Shown in pieces: positions 25,654 to 35,996 of a stretch of DNA of 64,000 bases (position 1 is its first letter; the number at the start of each line of letters is the position of its first letter). The stretch covers positions 1,525,501-1,589,500 of the forward strand of contig NZ_CP022985.1 in NCBI RefSeq assembly GCF_003425985.1. The letters run 5' to 3'. The notes below the pieces were generated by a model. It searched no databases. It saw only the letters and a list, made by a program, of their open reading frames with translations, and was not told the DNA's origin. This stretch comes from Mariniflexile sp. TRM1-10. GTDB taxonomy: Bacteria; Bacteroidota; Bacteroidia; Flavobacteriales; Flavobacteriaceae. A program made the translations under genes and the position numbers.

Positions 25654-28600
25654 TTACTGCTGCTCTTTATAATGGTACTTGTTTTTGCTCAATATTTTAT
25701 TATCAGCATCTTTAACAAATTCCAAACGATTAAATTCATCATACTTGTAGTAAGTCGTATAACCTCTTGGATCTGTTATACTAGTCACCCCTATTAGAGG
25801 ATCATAAGTAAAAGTAGTCACTGTTATATTTTTATTATTATCATGAATTATTTGACGCAAATTATTAAGCCAGTCTTTAAGGTTTTGTTCAGAAGAATCA
25901 TCAATATCATTGTTTGATAAAGTCGACAAATAAGATAATTGTTGACCGTATTCATTATTAAACCATGTATTTACTTCATAAAAAGAAGCCCCTTCTATTC
26001 TCGCGATAGGAACAGTTTTTTTATAACCCCAAAGTATTACTACTTCATTATCTTTTTCTTTTTTATATTGTTCTACATTATGCTTATTGTCATAACGAGA
26101 AATAGTAATTTTGCTAACCATATCTTCATCAGTAACAAAATGATTACCATTAAAGTCTGAATAAGCATGAGCATAGACGTAATTATCCAACAAATCCTTT
26201 TTCTCCAATTGAGAAGATTTACTTAATACATAGTAATAAGATGATACACCATATTCATCTATCTGTGTAGAAACCACTTTATTATTTACTGTTTTAACAA
26301 TTTCTATTGGAATATTATGAATATTTTTATCAGCTATAATCTTATATATATTTGGAGTTATTACTGTAACCCAATTACCTAAATGGTCTTGTTCCAAATG
26401 AGACCACTCAGCTTGAAAATCTATAGGGTATTTATATTTAGTATGGTATACATCTCCATTAGAATCTTCGTAACTTGTTGATGATAGTAAATTACCATGC
26501 GTATAAGTATTTGTAGATGTCTCTGAAACACTTGAAGTTTCATTATTATAATAATTAGTCTTTATAATATGAGTAGGAACTAATCCAATATTATAATAAA
26601 TATCATAAAATGACCACAACCAAGCCGTGGGGCCAACAGTAATATCATAATCCTTATTTATGCCATATATAATAGGACGATTAAATAATCGATATTTTAG
26701 AGATGTAATTTTATTATCTGTACCTGTATCGATGATACTTCCTACCAAATCATATTGGTATTCCTCTTTATAAACCTTAAAACCTAATTCATTTGAGTAA
26801 GTGTAGTTATTTAATTGACCAAAAAAACGATTCCAATTAGGTTTTGGTGCATAAGGATGGGACTCTCCGTTAACATTTGCATATTGATAATAGGTATTAA
26901 AAATTTGTAATGTCAAATTATCAATTGTAGCTATACTTTGGGGACAAGAAGGAGTAGTTTGAGAAGGACCACTAAAAAATGATGTTTGCCAATAATATGT
27001 TTTATATGATTGTTTTTGTATAAATTTGTCGAGATTAAAAGTATTAGGTATAGGCACATCTAAACCTCCAAGAACATTGAAATTATATTGCTTTTTTCCA
27101 TTACCGCCCTCATCAATTGAAACATATTCGTAAACTAAAGGTTCAGTAATATTAGATGCTAATGCAATTTGAGAAGAAGAAAACCTTCTTGTAGTCATTG
27201 CAAAATATTTATCTGGATTAACAGTTGGAGAATAGTTAACATACCCCCCATTACCATCATAAAAAACACAATCATAATTCCATGCTGTAAAAGGTTCAGG
27301 AGGCGATTTGGAATAATCATAATCAGTATAAGCATAGCCACCATAATTTGATACAGATGGTCCTATATAAGCAGGATTTGCATACCTTATCCCACTAGAT
27401 GGCACAATTTCATAAACAAAATTCCAAGGGATATGTGTTGCAAACATTGGTAAATAAGATACTTTACCACTTGAAATCCCTGTAATTGGGGAATTATAGT
27501 CATAGTCTAAATGCTCAATATTTTGTCCATCAAAATATTCAATTCTATCTACTCTTACTCCATTTCCATTAATTGTAGTGTTTCCTGTTGTATAAGTATC
27601 TAAAGTAAAATCATTCGGCTCATAGAAAAATTCTTTATAACCTCCTGTTTGATAGCTTATCTTTTTTAACATTCCCATATGTACTGTCGTGGGATTAGTG
27701 TTTCTACCTATGCTTCCATATTCGTATACAATAGACTCATTAATAGGCGGAAAAATATGGTATTCTGGTGATTGCCCATTAAAGGTAACATAAGTTTTAG
27801 GGACTAATGAATTAGAATTATTGTCATTAAAATATCCCCAAAAATCTTGCTCTGTAGAAACTCTAGATGGTAAAGAAAAATCTGTATAATATTGAAATTC
27901 TTGGAGAAATTTATCATTCTCTAATATTTTATCTAATTTCAACCTTTTGTATTCATAATTATTGCTGCTAGGAATGTTTGGAGAAATAAAATAACTGTGT
28001 TGAAAATTATACTTTTTAATCTCTATATTATTATAGTCTTTTATAATTAATTCGTTTAATTTTAAGCCACCATTTAAATCATCTCTAGATGAATTATTAA
28101 ATACTAATTTAAAAGAATCTGAAGTAATTAGTTTTATTTTTTTAGAATTGATAATAAAATCTGTAGATTCAGTCTCAGAACTGTTTGCTATGTCATAATT
28201 TGAAGTATCATTAATATTGGTATCTTCACATTGTTGGTCAACACAAATTTTACCCATTTCTGCATTTTTAATTTGATATGTTAACATTTCATCATCGTAT
28301 TCAAATAGTATTTCTAAATTATCTTTGTTTTTAACACTTTTTAAATGCCATGATGAATAAAAATCCAGTTGTCTTTGTCGTTTAGCCCTAGAAGATAAGA
28401 ATTCCCATTGTGAAGCCGAATTATAATGGGTTTGAGAATATTCTCTTTCAGAAAATAAATATTCCGTACCTTTAATATCGATTACAGTAAATGTCTTTAA
28501 TGTATTATCTGACGAATCTAATGTATATTTAAATTTAAAATTATCATTGGATAGATTAACGATTTCTTTGTTTTTATTAAAAACGAATTTTCCACTATAT

Positions 28601-29130
28601 CCAAAAAAATTAAAATAAAACAAATCAGGTTGTGTATCATTTCTTGTCTGTAAATTTGACTCATTAATCTTATCTTTAAAGAAATCCAAAGATGAAGACT
28701 CATTATAACCATTAAGAAGAATATTAGTCTGAAATGCAGCTATTTCCGTCATTATATTGGTATGTAAAATACCAGATCCGTGGTCGTTACTTAATATATC
28801 ATCGGGCAAATCTATTACTGATCTGGTAATTACACCTCCTGCAAAAAGATTCCAGCCAACTCCTATATATGATGGAATTTCTTCGATTTTTATTCCAGAA
28901 CTTGAATATATAAGATTAATAGGAAACGTATCTTCCCCTAGCTTCATATTCCAAAGTGACAAATTTTGAGCAACCCTTCCTGAATTGCTAACCACATCCT
29001 TTTCGACAGAAACAAGAGACGCTACAGTAGGAGAAGGAGGTATCCCAATATCTTTTTGAGAATAACCATATAAGGCTATGAAATTAAAGATAACCAAAAA
29101 AAGACTATTAATACTTATTAGTTTCTTCAT
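25654..29130 (-). CDS. YD-repeat (Rhs-like) secreted protein without toxin tip
   Basis: About 1158 aa from the Met at 29130, which directly precedes the signal peptide KKLISINSLFLVIFNFIALYGYSQ; an upstream ATG at 29154 is open but adds only MNCLKIKI. The mature start has PTVASLVSVEKDVVSNSGRV and NLIYSSSGIKIEEIPSYIGVGWNL, the typical opening of the large Bacteroidota companions of Rhs proteins. YD repeats are clear only at the end (FTYDPLIGVTSITDPRGYTT, YKYDEFNRLEFVKDADN). It stops right after a repeat with no toxin tip. It probably forms the upstream part of the same surface system. Confidence 0.85.
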   Translation of the reverse strand: MKKLISINSLFLVIFNFIALYGYSQKDIGIPPSPTVASLVSVEKDVVSNSGRVAQNLSLWNMKLGEDTFPINLIYSSSGIKIEEIPSYIGVGWNLFAGGVITRSVIDLPDDILSNDHGSGILHTNIMTEIAAFQTNILLNGYNESSSLDFFKDKINESNLQTRNDTQPDLFYFNFFGYSGKFVFNKNKEIVNLSNDNFKFKYTLDSSDNTLKTFTVIDIKGTEYLFSEREYSQTHYNSASQWEFLSSRAKRQRQLDFYSSWHLKSVKNKDNLEILFEYDDEMLTYQIKNAEMGKICVDQQCEDTNINDTSNYDIANSSETESTDFIINSKKIKLITSDSFKLVFNNSSRDDLNGGLKLNELIIKDYNNIEIKKYNFQHSYFISPNIPSSNNYEYKRLKLDKILENDKFLQEFQYYTDFSLPSRVSTEQDFWGYFNDNNSNSLVPKTYVTFNGQSPEYHIFPPINESIVYEYGSIGRNTNPTTVHMGMLKKISYQTGGYKEFFYEPNDFTLDTYTTGNTTINGNGVRVDRIEYFDGQNIEHLDYDYNSPITGISSGKVSYLPMFATHIPWNFVYEIVPSSGIRYANPAYIGPSVSNYGGYAYTDYDYSKSPPEPFTAWNYDCVFYDGNGGYVNYSPTVNPDKYFAMTTRRFSSSQIALASNITEPLVYEYVSIDEGGNGKKQYNFNVLGGLDVPIPNTFNLDKFIQKQSYKTYYWQTSFFSGPSQTTPSCPQSIATIDNLTLQIFNTYYQYANVNGESHPYAPKPNWNRFFGQLNNYTYSNELGFKVYKEEYQYDLVGSIIDTGTDNKITSLKYRLFNRPIIYGINKDYDITVGPTAWLWSFYDIYYNIGLVPTHIIKTNYYNNETSSVSETSTNTYTHGNLLSSTSYEDSNGDVYHTKYKYPIDFQAEWSHLEQDHLGNWVTVITPNIYKIIADKNIHNIPIEIVKTVNNKVVSTQIDEYGVSSYYYVLSKSSQLEKKDLLDNYVYAHAYSDFNGNHFVTDEDMVSKITISRYDNKHNVEQYKKEKDNEVVILWGYKKTVPIARIEGASFYEVNTWFNNEYGQQLSYLSTLSNNDIDDSSEQNLKDWLNNLRQIIHDNNKNITVTTFTYDPLIGVTSITDPRGYTTYYKYDEFNRLEFVKDADNKILSKNKYHYKEQQ

Positions 29131-29267
29131 AATTTTAATTTTTAAACAATTCATTAATCAATTACTATTTATATCGTCGGTAAATATTGGTGACACAGAA
29201 GATAAACTTCCAGAAAAAGGCGTTAATGAGTATTTTCTAGTCATACTCTCACAAGGTGCAGCAGCAT

Positions 29268-29525
29268 CTAAATAAGGAATACCTGAGACATAAGCTGATT
29301 AAAATATGCTACATTAACAAATTCATTCGAGGAATTGTATACTAAAAATTTAGGATTATTCCCTAACCCTATGATAGGATATTTGTTTGAAACCGATCCA
29401 TTTAATGTTCTTTTTAAATTGAGATTGATTACAAATGAAGTATCATCCTTAGACGTCGTTTTAAACTCTTGTCCGGGAGAAATATTAAATAATAAAAGCA
29501 ATAAAGTCACTGGGCATACATTCAT
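29268..29525 (-). CDS. Hypothetical small secreted protein, possibly frameshifted
   Basis: 85 aa: a short N-terminal hydrophobic stretch (CPVTLLLLLFNISPGQ) that could be a signal peptide, then a beta-prone part (TSFVINLNLKRTLNGSV, KFLVYNSSNEFVNVAYFN). It stops at 29268, but a second minus-strand frame (YLDAAAPCESMTRKYSLTPF and onward to a TAA near 29160) begins just there. The two could be halves of one ~120-aa protein split by a frameshift. No family is recognised. It directly precedes the YD-repeat gene. Confidence 0.4.
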   Translation of the reverse strand: MNVCPVTLLLLLFNISPGQEFKTTSKDDTSFVINLNLKRTLNGSVSNKYPIIGLGNNPKFLVYNSSNEFVNVAYFNQLMSQVFLI

Positions 29526-30513
29526 TTAATAAGGTTTTAATTCCTATGCAAAAAGTCAATTGAAATACAATGGCTCAAAACTAAAGCAAGCAATTAAACA
29601 AAAAGTAAGGTTTTCCCTTTAAAGCACAAAGGTTTGAGAATTTTGGTCATTTTTTTATATTCGCCCGTTATTACTACTCTTAAAGGCAATTTTAACCCAG
29701 AACTTCAAATATCAACCCTTACACAAAGTAATGGAAAGCCCTACTTATAGTTTATTTCGTTTCCTATGCCATCTAGTAATTTTTAAACATCAGCTTACAA
29801 TTAATAACGGAAATATATTACACCCACCAATAATAGATTAAAAAAAACAGTTAACTATCCTGTACTGTCCTGTAAAGTTTAATAAAGTTTTTTGAACTAA
29901 ATAATTCCCGGAAAGCTCTGCCTTGGGATTGCCAATTCACCTCTCCTTTGGAGAGCTCAGAACTGACTGAAAAGGCTGTTTTGGATGGGGTGTGATAAAT
30001 AAATTTCGGTTTTTGCACCTTTAAATCAAAATGAAACAGGCAAAACTTGTACTGAGCCTAGTCGAAGTATACCCCCTATGGCTCTACGGGGATTGTTCGT
30101 TTTAAGAAATTTGTTTAATTCCTGCGAAATCGAAGATTCATGAATACATTAATTTAAAATAACAAATAATGAGTAAAGCAGGAATCTCATAAATAAATAT
30201 GAATTTGATATGAATTTGATATGAATTTTAGCGAAGTTAGATATTAAATGTACAAAGTTAAAAGTACAATATTAGAAATACAAAGTTAGAAGTTCAAAGT
30301 TCAGAGTTTGATGTACCGATGAAGTTTGTAATACACGATTCAACGATTACACAGTTAAACAGTTAAAGTACGGGTATGTTTATCAACCTGAACTTCGTTT
30401 GTAATAATAATCACTTTTTTAAACTATTTAAAAACATGGATACCAGATTGCATTCCATCGAACTCACGTTAAATAAAACCAATGTGATGCTGAAACAAGT
30501 CCAGCATGACGTT
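29526..30513. other. ~990-bp gene-free stretch holding a family C repeat
   Basis: No credible gene. It contains family C copy 3 (29890-30116), an ATTCCTGC palindrome interrupted by 51 bp (30118-30196), direct repeats of GAATTTGATAT at 30199-30222, and short AAAGTTxxAAGT repeats at 30250-30305. The part 29530-29880 upstream of the YD-repeat locus probably holds its promoter, but no clear TAnnTTTG/TTTG pair was found. Confidence 0.5.
29890..30116. repeat. Family C interspersed repeat, copy 3 (inverted)
   Basis: Reverse complement of the repeat at 13382 and 54664, more diverged: AATAATTCCCGGAAAGCTCTGCC, then CACCTCTCCTTTGGAGAG, ATGAAACAGGCAAAACTTG, TACTGAGCCTAGTCGAAGTA and TTTAAGAAATTTG follow in reverse order. 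The TACTGAGCC insert is shared with copy 2 and is absent from copy 1. Confidence 0.72.
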
Positions 30514-31842
30514 CTATTTACCTAAAACCGCTTTTAAAACTTCAATATCTTCTGGCTTTTTTAAAATATGCTTGTTTTTATCGAGCACAAAATAGGTTGG
30601 TGTTGTGGTGACTCCATAATCGTTTCCTATTTTATTATCCCATTTGCCCAGCCCAAGTACGTGAATAAATTCGGGATAGCTTTTAATTTTTTCTTTCCAT
30701 GCTTTATTATCGTCTTCCAAACCTATGGCAATGACTTTAAGTTTATCCTTAGCACGGGATTTAATAAATTTCTGTAATTGCGGAATTTCCTCTAAACAGT
30801 GTGAACAGGTACTGCTCCAAAAAACAATGATATACTTTTCGGCACTTTTTAATTCACTTAATTTTTTAGTTTCTTTTTTGTTATCTTTTTCAATTACAAT
30901 TGAAAAATCTGGGGCTTTATGACCAATAGATAGGTTATTGTAACGTGTTAAGGCATCTACAAGCTCTTTATCTTTTAACTGATTTGCAATATCCAATAAA
31001 TAGTTTTTAGAAATATGATTTGCGACAGGTTCTAACCTTAAATCCACCATTTCTTGCCACAAGTCTACCAATAAAATACGCTTAATGCTTGTTGGAATTG
31101 TTTTTATGGCATTGCAAAACACATCAATATTATTTTTGTAATTGGTAATGTTGTCTTTACCCTCAGCCGATATTCCAAACACATAATTAAGCATCCGTTC
31201 TTGTAAAAAACTAGAGCTTTGAAGTGTTTTGCTATTAAAATCTATGTTATCAAAATAATGGGTTTTCAAATTCTTTACATAGGTTTTAACATCTTCATAC
31301 TTTTTAGGTATGTATGGTTTATTTGCTTTTATAAAATGTAGGGCAATAGTATTAACAGCCTGCTTTTCATACCGAATTTGTGTTTCTCGTTGGGTTTTAA
31401 AAATAGCCTTTAAAGCCAAAGTATCTTTACGGTCTTCCCTAAAATAATTACTGATACTTTGGGTTATGGCAGACATACTACTAGTATAAGATGCCAATAA
31501 TTTATTCTCTATGGATGATTTAAACGAAATGCCAGTTTCAGAATTAAAAGTAAGTGTAACATCTTCCTTTCCGTTGTAAATAACATCAAAATTAAAGTCT
31601 TCTTGCGGAACTGCATAAACCACTCTGTATATGCCTGCTGGAGCCGAAGCATCTAATTTAAATTGAAAACTCCCGTCCTTTTGAACATTCGCATTTGTAA
31701 TATAATCAGACACTGTTGGCGTTACTTTGTATAATAAAACCACTTCATAATCTTTGGCCGGAGAAAACACGCCTTTAATGCTGTGTTGCGCCAAAAGAAT
31801 ACTTGGTAATAACATTAATAAAGCAACTAGTTTAGATAACAT
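30514..31842 (-). CDS. TlpA-like thioredoxin-domain protein, periplasmic
   Basis: 442 aa. Signal peptide (LVALLMLLPSILLAQ), an N-terminal beta domain (residues ~20-110, FSPAKDYEVVLLYKVTP), a long helical middle (TQRETQIRYEKQAVNTIALHF) and a C-terminal thioredoxin/AhpC-TSA domain with FWSSTCSHCLEEIPQLQKF (CxxC near residue 342) and the cis-Pro loop TTTPTYFVLD. It probably reduces or protects periplasmic thiols. The combination is common in Bacteroidota, but its substrate is unknown. It is transcribed alone, with mfd upstream. Confidence 0.82.
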   Translation of the reverse strand: MLSKLVALLMLLPSILLAQHSIKGVFSPAKDYEVVLLYKVTPTVSDYITNANVQKDGSFQFKLDASAPAGIYRVVYAVPQEDFNFDVIYNGKEDVTLTFNSETGISFKSSIENKLLASYTSSMSAITQSISNYFREDRKDTLALKAIFKTQRETQIRYEKQAVNTIALHFIKANKPYIPKKYEDVKTYVKNLKTHYFDNIDFNSKTLQSSSFLQERMLNYVFGISAEGKDNITNYKNNIDVFCNAIKTIPTSIKRILLVDLWQEMVDLRLEPVANHISKNYLLDIANQLKDKELVDALTRYNNLSIGHKAPDFSIVIEKDNKKETKKLSELKSAEKYIIVFWSSTCSHCLEEIPQLQKFIKSRAKDKLKVIAIGLEDDNKAWKEKIKSYPEFIHVLGLGKWDNKIGNDYGVTTTPTYFVLDKNKHILKKPEDIEVLKAVLGK

Positions 31843-31926
31843 GGTTTTAAGGTTTTTTTAGGTTTTTTTTTAAGTTTCAAAGCTGCAAAGTTACAGGGTT
31901 TCTGGGTTTTTATTTTAGAACAATAA

Positions 31927-34900
31927 TTACACCACAATGGGTTGTAACACTTTTAAAGCTTGTTTTACCGATTTAATATTTTCAAAAGTTAGCATTAAGC
32001 GTAAACCGTTTCTTGTTTGTTTCTCTTTCATTTTACAGGTGTTTGAGTTAGACTGAACAAACTGTAACACACGTGTAAAATTACTGCTTTGGTAAAAACC
32101 ACTTTGCTGATCGTTTATAAAATAGCCTATAAGCTTGCCTTGCTTCATTACAATTTTCTCAAATCCTGCTTTGGTCGCCATCCATTTTATTTGGACGCTA
32201 TTTAACAAATCGACTACTTCTTTTGGCAATTCTCCAAAACGGTCTATTAATTCAGTTTCAAATTTTTGTAATTCAATTTCGTTTTTTATTTCATTAAGTT
32301 TGGAATATAGACTCAAACGTTCGGCAATGTTATTCACGTAATCGTCTGGAAACAGCAGTTCAAAATCCGAATCAATAGTGACATCCTTCACATAGACTTT
32401 TTCAATAGCATGGTCTTCATACAAATCCTTAAACTCATTTTCCTTGAGCTCTTCAATGGCTTCATTTAATATTTTTTGATAGGTATCGAAGCCTATTTCG
32501 TTTATAAATCCGCTTTGTTCACCACCTAACAAATCACCCGCACCACGAATTTCCAAATCTTTCATTGCGATATTGAAACCACTGCCTAATTCTGTAAATT
32601 GCTCTAAAGCAGTGATACGCTTTCGGGCATCATCGGTCATTGCCGAATATTCTGGGGTTATAAAATAACAAAAAGCTTTTTTATTACTACGCCCTACACG
32701 ACCACGCATTTGGTGCAAATCACTTAATCCAAAATTATTGGCATTATTAATGAAAATAGTATTGGCATTGGGCACATCCAATCCACTTTCAACAATAGTG
32801 GTACTTACCAATACATCAAAAGCACCATTCATAAATGCCAACATGAGTTCCTCTAACTTTTTACCTTCCATTTGCCCATGACCAATGCCAATTTTAGCAT
32901 CGGGCACCAAGCGCTGAATCAAGCCAGCCACTTCTTTTATATTTTCTATGCGGTTGTGAATGAAGAAAATTTGTCCGCCACGCTCAATTTCATAACTTAC
33001 TGCGTCACGAATGGCTTCTTCATTAAAACGAATAACATGACTTTCAATAGGGTATCTGTTTGGTGGCGGTGTGGTAATAACCGACAAATCGCGCGCTGCC
33101 ATTAAACTAAACTGAAGCGTTCTAGGTATGGGTGTAGCCGTTAGGGTTAATACATCGACATTGTCTTTTAAGGTTTTTAGCTTTTCTTTTACGGCAACGC
33201 CGAATTTTTGCTCTTCGTCAACAATAAGCAAGCCTAAATCCTTAAATTTTACGGTTTTATTTACCAGTTGATGGGTACCAATAATAATATCGACCTTGCC
33301 ATTTTCTAAATTCTCAAGCGTTTCGCGTTTTTCTTTAGCGGTTCTAAAACGGTTTACATAATCGACCGTTACGGGGAAATCCTTTAACCGTTCTGCAAAG
33401 GTTCTGGAATGTTGATATGCCAAAATAGTGGTTGGCACCAAAACAGCCACTTGTTTGCCATTATCAACGGCCTTAAATGCTGCACGAATAGCAACCTCTG
33501 TTTTACCAAAGCCCACATCTCCACAAACCAACCTGTCCATAGGGCGTTCGCTTTCCATATCCGCTTTAATATCGGCGGTAGCGGTACTTTGGTCGGGTGT
33601 GTCTTCGTAAATAAATGACGCTTCCAACTCGTGTTGCATATAACTATCAGGATTGTATTGATAGCCTTTTTCGGTTTTTCGCTTTGCGTATAGTTTTATA
33701 AGATTAAATGCAATGTGTTTAACCCTGGATTTTGTTTTTTCTTTAAGTGTTTTCCAAGCGGCACTACCAAGTTTGTAAATTTTTGGTGGTTTTCCATCTT
33801 TACCATTAAACTTGGTGATTTTATGTAACGAGTGAATGCTTAAATATAATACATCACGCTCTCCATAAATTAATTTAATGGCTTCTTGTTTTTTGCCTTC
33901 AACATCTATTTTTTGAAGTCCGCCAAAGCGTCCAATACCATAATCGATATGCGTAACGTAATCGCCAATATCCAAATTAGTAAGCTCTTTTAAAGTTATG
34001 GCTTGCTTTTTGGCATAACCATTTTTAACATGAAACTTATGGTAACGTTCAAAAATTTGATGGTCGGTATAACAAACTATTTGGTTTTCGTGGTCTATAA
34101 AGCCTTGATGTAACGACAATACTATGGTTTTATATGGCTTCACTTCCAGATGCGAATCGTCAAAAATATCGTGAAACCGTTTGGCTTGTTGCTCGCTTAC
34201 GCAGGCAATATAATTGGTATACCCTTTATCGTAATTGGTATTTAAATCTTCAATTAACAAATCGAATTGCTTGTTGAAGGAAGGTTGCGGTGTTGTGTTG
34301 TAGGAAACAATATTGCCCGGTACTTTATTGAAAAATGCCGTTGTACCAAATTCTACAATTGAAAAATCTAATAACTGTTTTTTTAATACGGTTGAATCAC
34401 AGAATAATTCTTCGGGTTTTGCATGCTTAATATCTGAAGACAAGGTTTTAAAAGCGTCTTCAGCCTTTGAGTAAAAATCATCTATTCTTGAAAAAAATAG
34501 ATCAACATTTTTAAAACACACCACCGTTTTTTGAGCCATGTATTGCAAAAAACTCTGGCGACTTTCCTGCAGCAATTTATTGGCTATATTGGGAATGATA
34601 TTAATTTTTTTAATTTGTTCTATCGAAAGCTGGGTTTCCACATCAAAACTTCTAATACTATCAACCTCATCACCAAAAAACTCGATACGATAAGGTTCAT
34701 CGTTCGAAAATGAAAACACATCTACAATACCTCCACGAACTGAAAACTCACCTGGTTCGGTAACAAAATCGACACGTTTAAACTGATATTCAAACAAGAC
34801 TTCGTTTACAAAATCGATAGATAGTTTATCGTTTACCGAAATTTTTAAAGTATGGCGTTCCAGCTCTTTCCTGGTGACTACTTTCTCGAATAATGCATCG

Positions 34901-35274
34901 GGGTAGGTAACAATTATGGCTGGTTTTTTACGAGAATTAATACGGTTTAAAACCTCGGCTCGTAGCAAAACGTTAGCGTTATCGGTTTCTTCAATTTGGT
35001 AAGGCCTACGGTAACTTCCCGGATAAAACAACACGTCTTTATCATTACATAGTTGTTCTAAATCGTTTAGATAAAACGCTGCTTCCTCTTTATCGTTAAA
35101 AACAAGTAAAAATGGTAAGTCGTTTTGATTAAAAACACTTGAAATTACAAAGGAAAATGAGGAGCCCGCAAGTCCCTTTAAATGTGTTCTACCCGTAGTT
35201 TGGGCAATAGAATTTTGCAGATTTTGCATTTGCAAAGTCTGAGCATAGGTTTGAGAAAGTGTGGTTTTACTCAC
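31927..35274 (-). CDS. mfd: Transcription-repair coupling factor
   Basis: 1115 aa. It removes RNA polymerase stalled at DNA damage and recruits UvrA. The UvrB-like N-terminal module (LFYPGSYRRPYQIEETDNAN..., GGIVDVFSF) is followed by the RNAP-interacting RID/CarD-like domain (IGDYVTHIDYGIGRFGGLQ), then the RecG-like translocase with GDVGFGKTEVAIRAAFKA (Walker A), DEEQKFGV (DExQ motif), TATPIPRTLQF and DLHQMRGRVGRS (motif VI). The C-terminal autoinhibitory TRCF domain is present (YSKLNEIKNEIEL, RFGELPKEV). The length is close to normal (~1150 in E. coli). Confidence 0.97.
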   Translation of the reverse strand: MSKTTLSQTYAQTLQMQNLQNSIAQTTGRTHLKGLAGSSFSFVISSVFNQNDLPFLLVFNDKEEAAFYLNDLEQLCNDKDVLFYPGSYRRPYQIEETDNANVLLRAEVLNRINSRKKPAIIVTYPDALFEKVVTRKELERHTLKISVNDKLSIDFVNEVLFEYQFKRVDFVTEPGEFSVRGGIVDVFSFSNDEPYRIEFFGDEVDSIRSFDVETQLSIEQIKKINIIPNIANKLLQESRQSFLQYMAQKTVVCFKNVDLFFSRIDDFYSKAEDAFKTLSSDIKHAKPEELFCDSTVLKKQLLDFSIVEFGTTAFFNKVPGNIVSYNTTPQPSFNKQFDLLIEDLNTNYDKGYTNYIACVSEQQAKRFHDIFDDSHLEVKPYKTIVLSLHQGFIDHENQIVCYTDHQIFERYHKFHVKNGYAKKQAITLKELTNLDIGDYVTHIDYGIGRFGGLQKIDVEGKKQEAIKLIYGERDVLYLSIHSLHKITKFNGKDGKPPKIYKLGSAAWKTLKEKTKSRVKHIAFNLIKLYAKRKTEKGYQYNPDSYMQHELEASFIYEDTPDQSTATADIKADMESERPMDRLVCGDVGFGKTEVAIRAAFKAVDNGKQVAVLVPTTILAYQHSRTFAERLKDFPVTVDYVNRFRTAKEKRETLENLENGKVDIIIGTHQLVNKTVKFKDLGLLIVDEEQKFGVAVKEKLKTLKDNVDVLTLTATPIPRTLQFSLMAARDLSVITTPPPNRYPIESHVIRFNEEAIRDAVSYEIERGGQIFFIHNRIENIKEVAGLIQRLVPDAKIGIGHGQMEGKKLEELMLAFMNGAFDVLVSTTIVESGLDVPNANTIFINNANNFGLSDLHQMRGRVGRSNKKAFCYFITPEYSAMTDDARKRITALEQFTELGSGFNIAMKDLEIRGAGDLLGGEQSGFINEIGFDTYQKILNEAIEELKENEFKDLYEDHAIEKVYVKDVTIDSDFELLFPDDYVNNIAERLSLYSKLNEIKNEIELQKFETELIDRFGELPKEVVDLLNSVQIKWMATKAGFEKIVMKQGKLIGYFINDQQSGFYQSSNFTRVLQFVQSNSNTCKMKEKQTRNGLRLMLTFENIKSVKQALKVLQPIVV

Positions 35275-35313
35275 CTAACAATATGGTTTTAAGATTGCAA
35301 AGATACAGTTTAG

Positions 35314-35536
35314 AATTAGAAGTGGTTTAAACTTTTTCCAATTGGCTAAAAAATCGCCCTTTTTTGCCCACTCTACATCTTTTTTTCTTTCCGTAGCGAT
35401 GCTATGCAACTCTAAAAAGGCTTCGATTGAGTAAAATTGCCATTGCGCTGGCTGGCCCGTTCGCTAAAATAACCCACTGGGTTATTTTTCACGCTCCGTC
35501 CTGCTTCAATCTAAAAAGTTTAAACCACTTCTAATT
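35314..35536. repeat. Family D inverted-repeat element, copy 1
   Basis: 223 bp with perfect 24-bp terminal arms; the inner part is GTGGTTTAAACTTTTT and its complement at the right. The left arm is followed by CCAATTGGCTAAAAAAT and the right arm is preceded by GCTTCAATC. Inside are TTCCGTAGCGATGCTATGCA and the palindrome AATAACCCACTGGGTTATT. It lies just upstream of mfd. Confidence 0.8.
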
Positions 35537-35769
35537 TTAAAAATGTTTTGCTACAAATTCGCAAATGTTTTTTGTTTGATGCCCTTTAAGCTTTGAAATT
35601 AATGAAATCATGAATGCTTTGCATTTGCAATGGAAAACATGACAACGCCCAAGCATGAAAATGTCCATAAAAAAGTGATGGATAGATTTTAAAAGTGATT
35701 TTTATTGATTAATTTAGATTAAAGGAATTGTTTTAATATTTTTTCGTTTTCGCTTTGACATATATAACG

Positions 35770-35938
35770 CATCTTGACTTTTTCTATTTCCTAAAACCTG
35801 CCTGCCGGCAGGCAGGAATGGTTAAAATTCATCCATATTTCGTTACTTTTTTATGCGTAGTGATACTATGCCTTGCAAAAAGTGCTTCATCTGTACAAAT
35901 TTTATCTCATTTTCGGTTAAAAACGAAAAGTCAAGATG
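35770..35938. repeat. Family D inverted-repeat element, copy 2
   Basis: 169 bp with arms CATCTTGACTTTT and AAAAGTCAAGATG (13 bp perfect). It contains the palindrome CCTGCCTGCCGGCAGGCAGG and ATGCGTAGTGATACTATGCC in the place of the CCGTAGCG..GCTATG block of other copies. The open frame that runs through it is not considered a gene. Confidence 0.72.
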
Positions 35939-35968
35939 AGTTCATATAAAAAAAACGAAAAAAATATG

Positions 35969-35976
35969 TAGGTTTG
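35969..35976 (+). promoter_or_regulatory. -7 box of the TerB gene
   Basis: TAGGTTTG matches TAnnTTTG, 20 bases before the ATG at 35997. Confidence 0.55.
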
Positions 35977-35996
35977 CACCACAAAAAAAAGAATGT

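Noticed and set aside
29158..29275. Second frame (YLDAAAPCESMTRKYS) following the 85-aa ORF at 29268
   Set aside because: It could be the other half of a frameshifted gene, but without a known family the join cannot be shown. It is mentioned only in the entry for that ORF.
35755..35949. 64-aa plus-strand frame through family D copy 2
   Set aside because: It translates the CCTGCCTGCCGGCAGGCAGG palindrome (KPACRQAG) and the element arms; no independent coding evidence.
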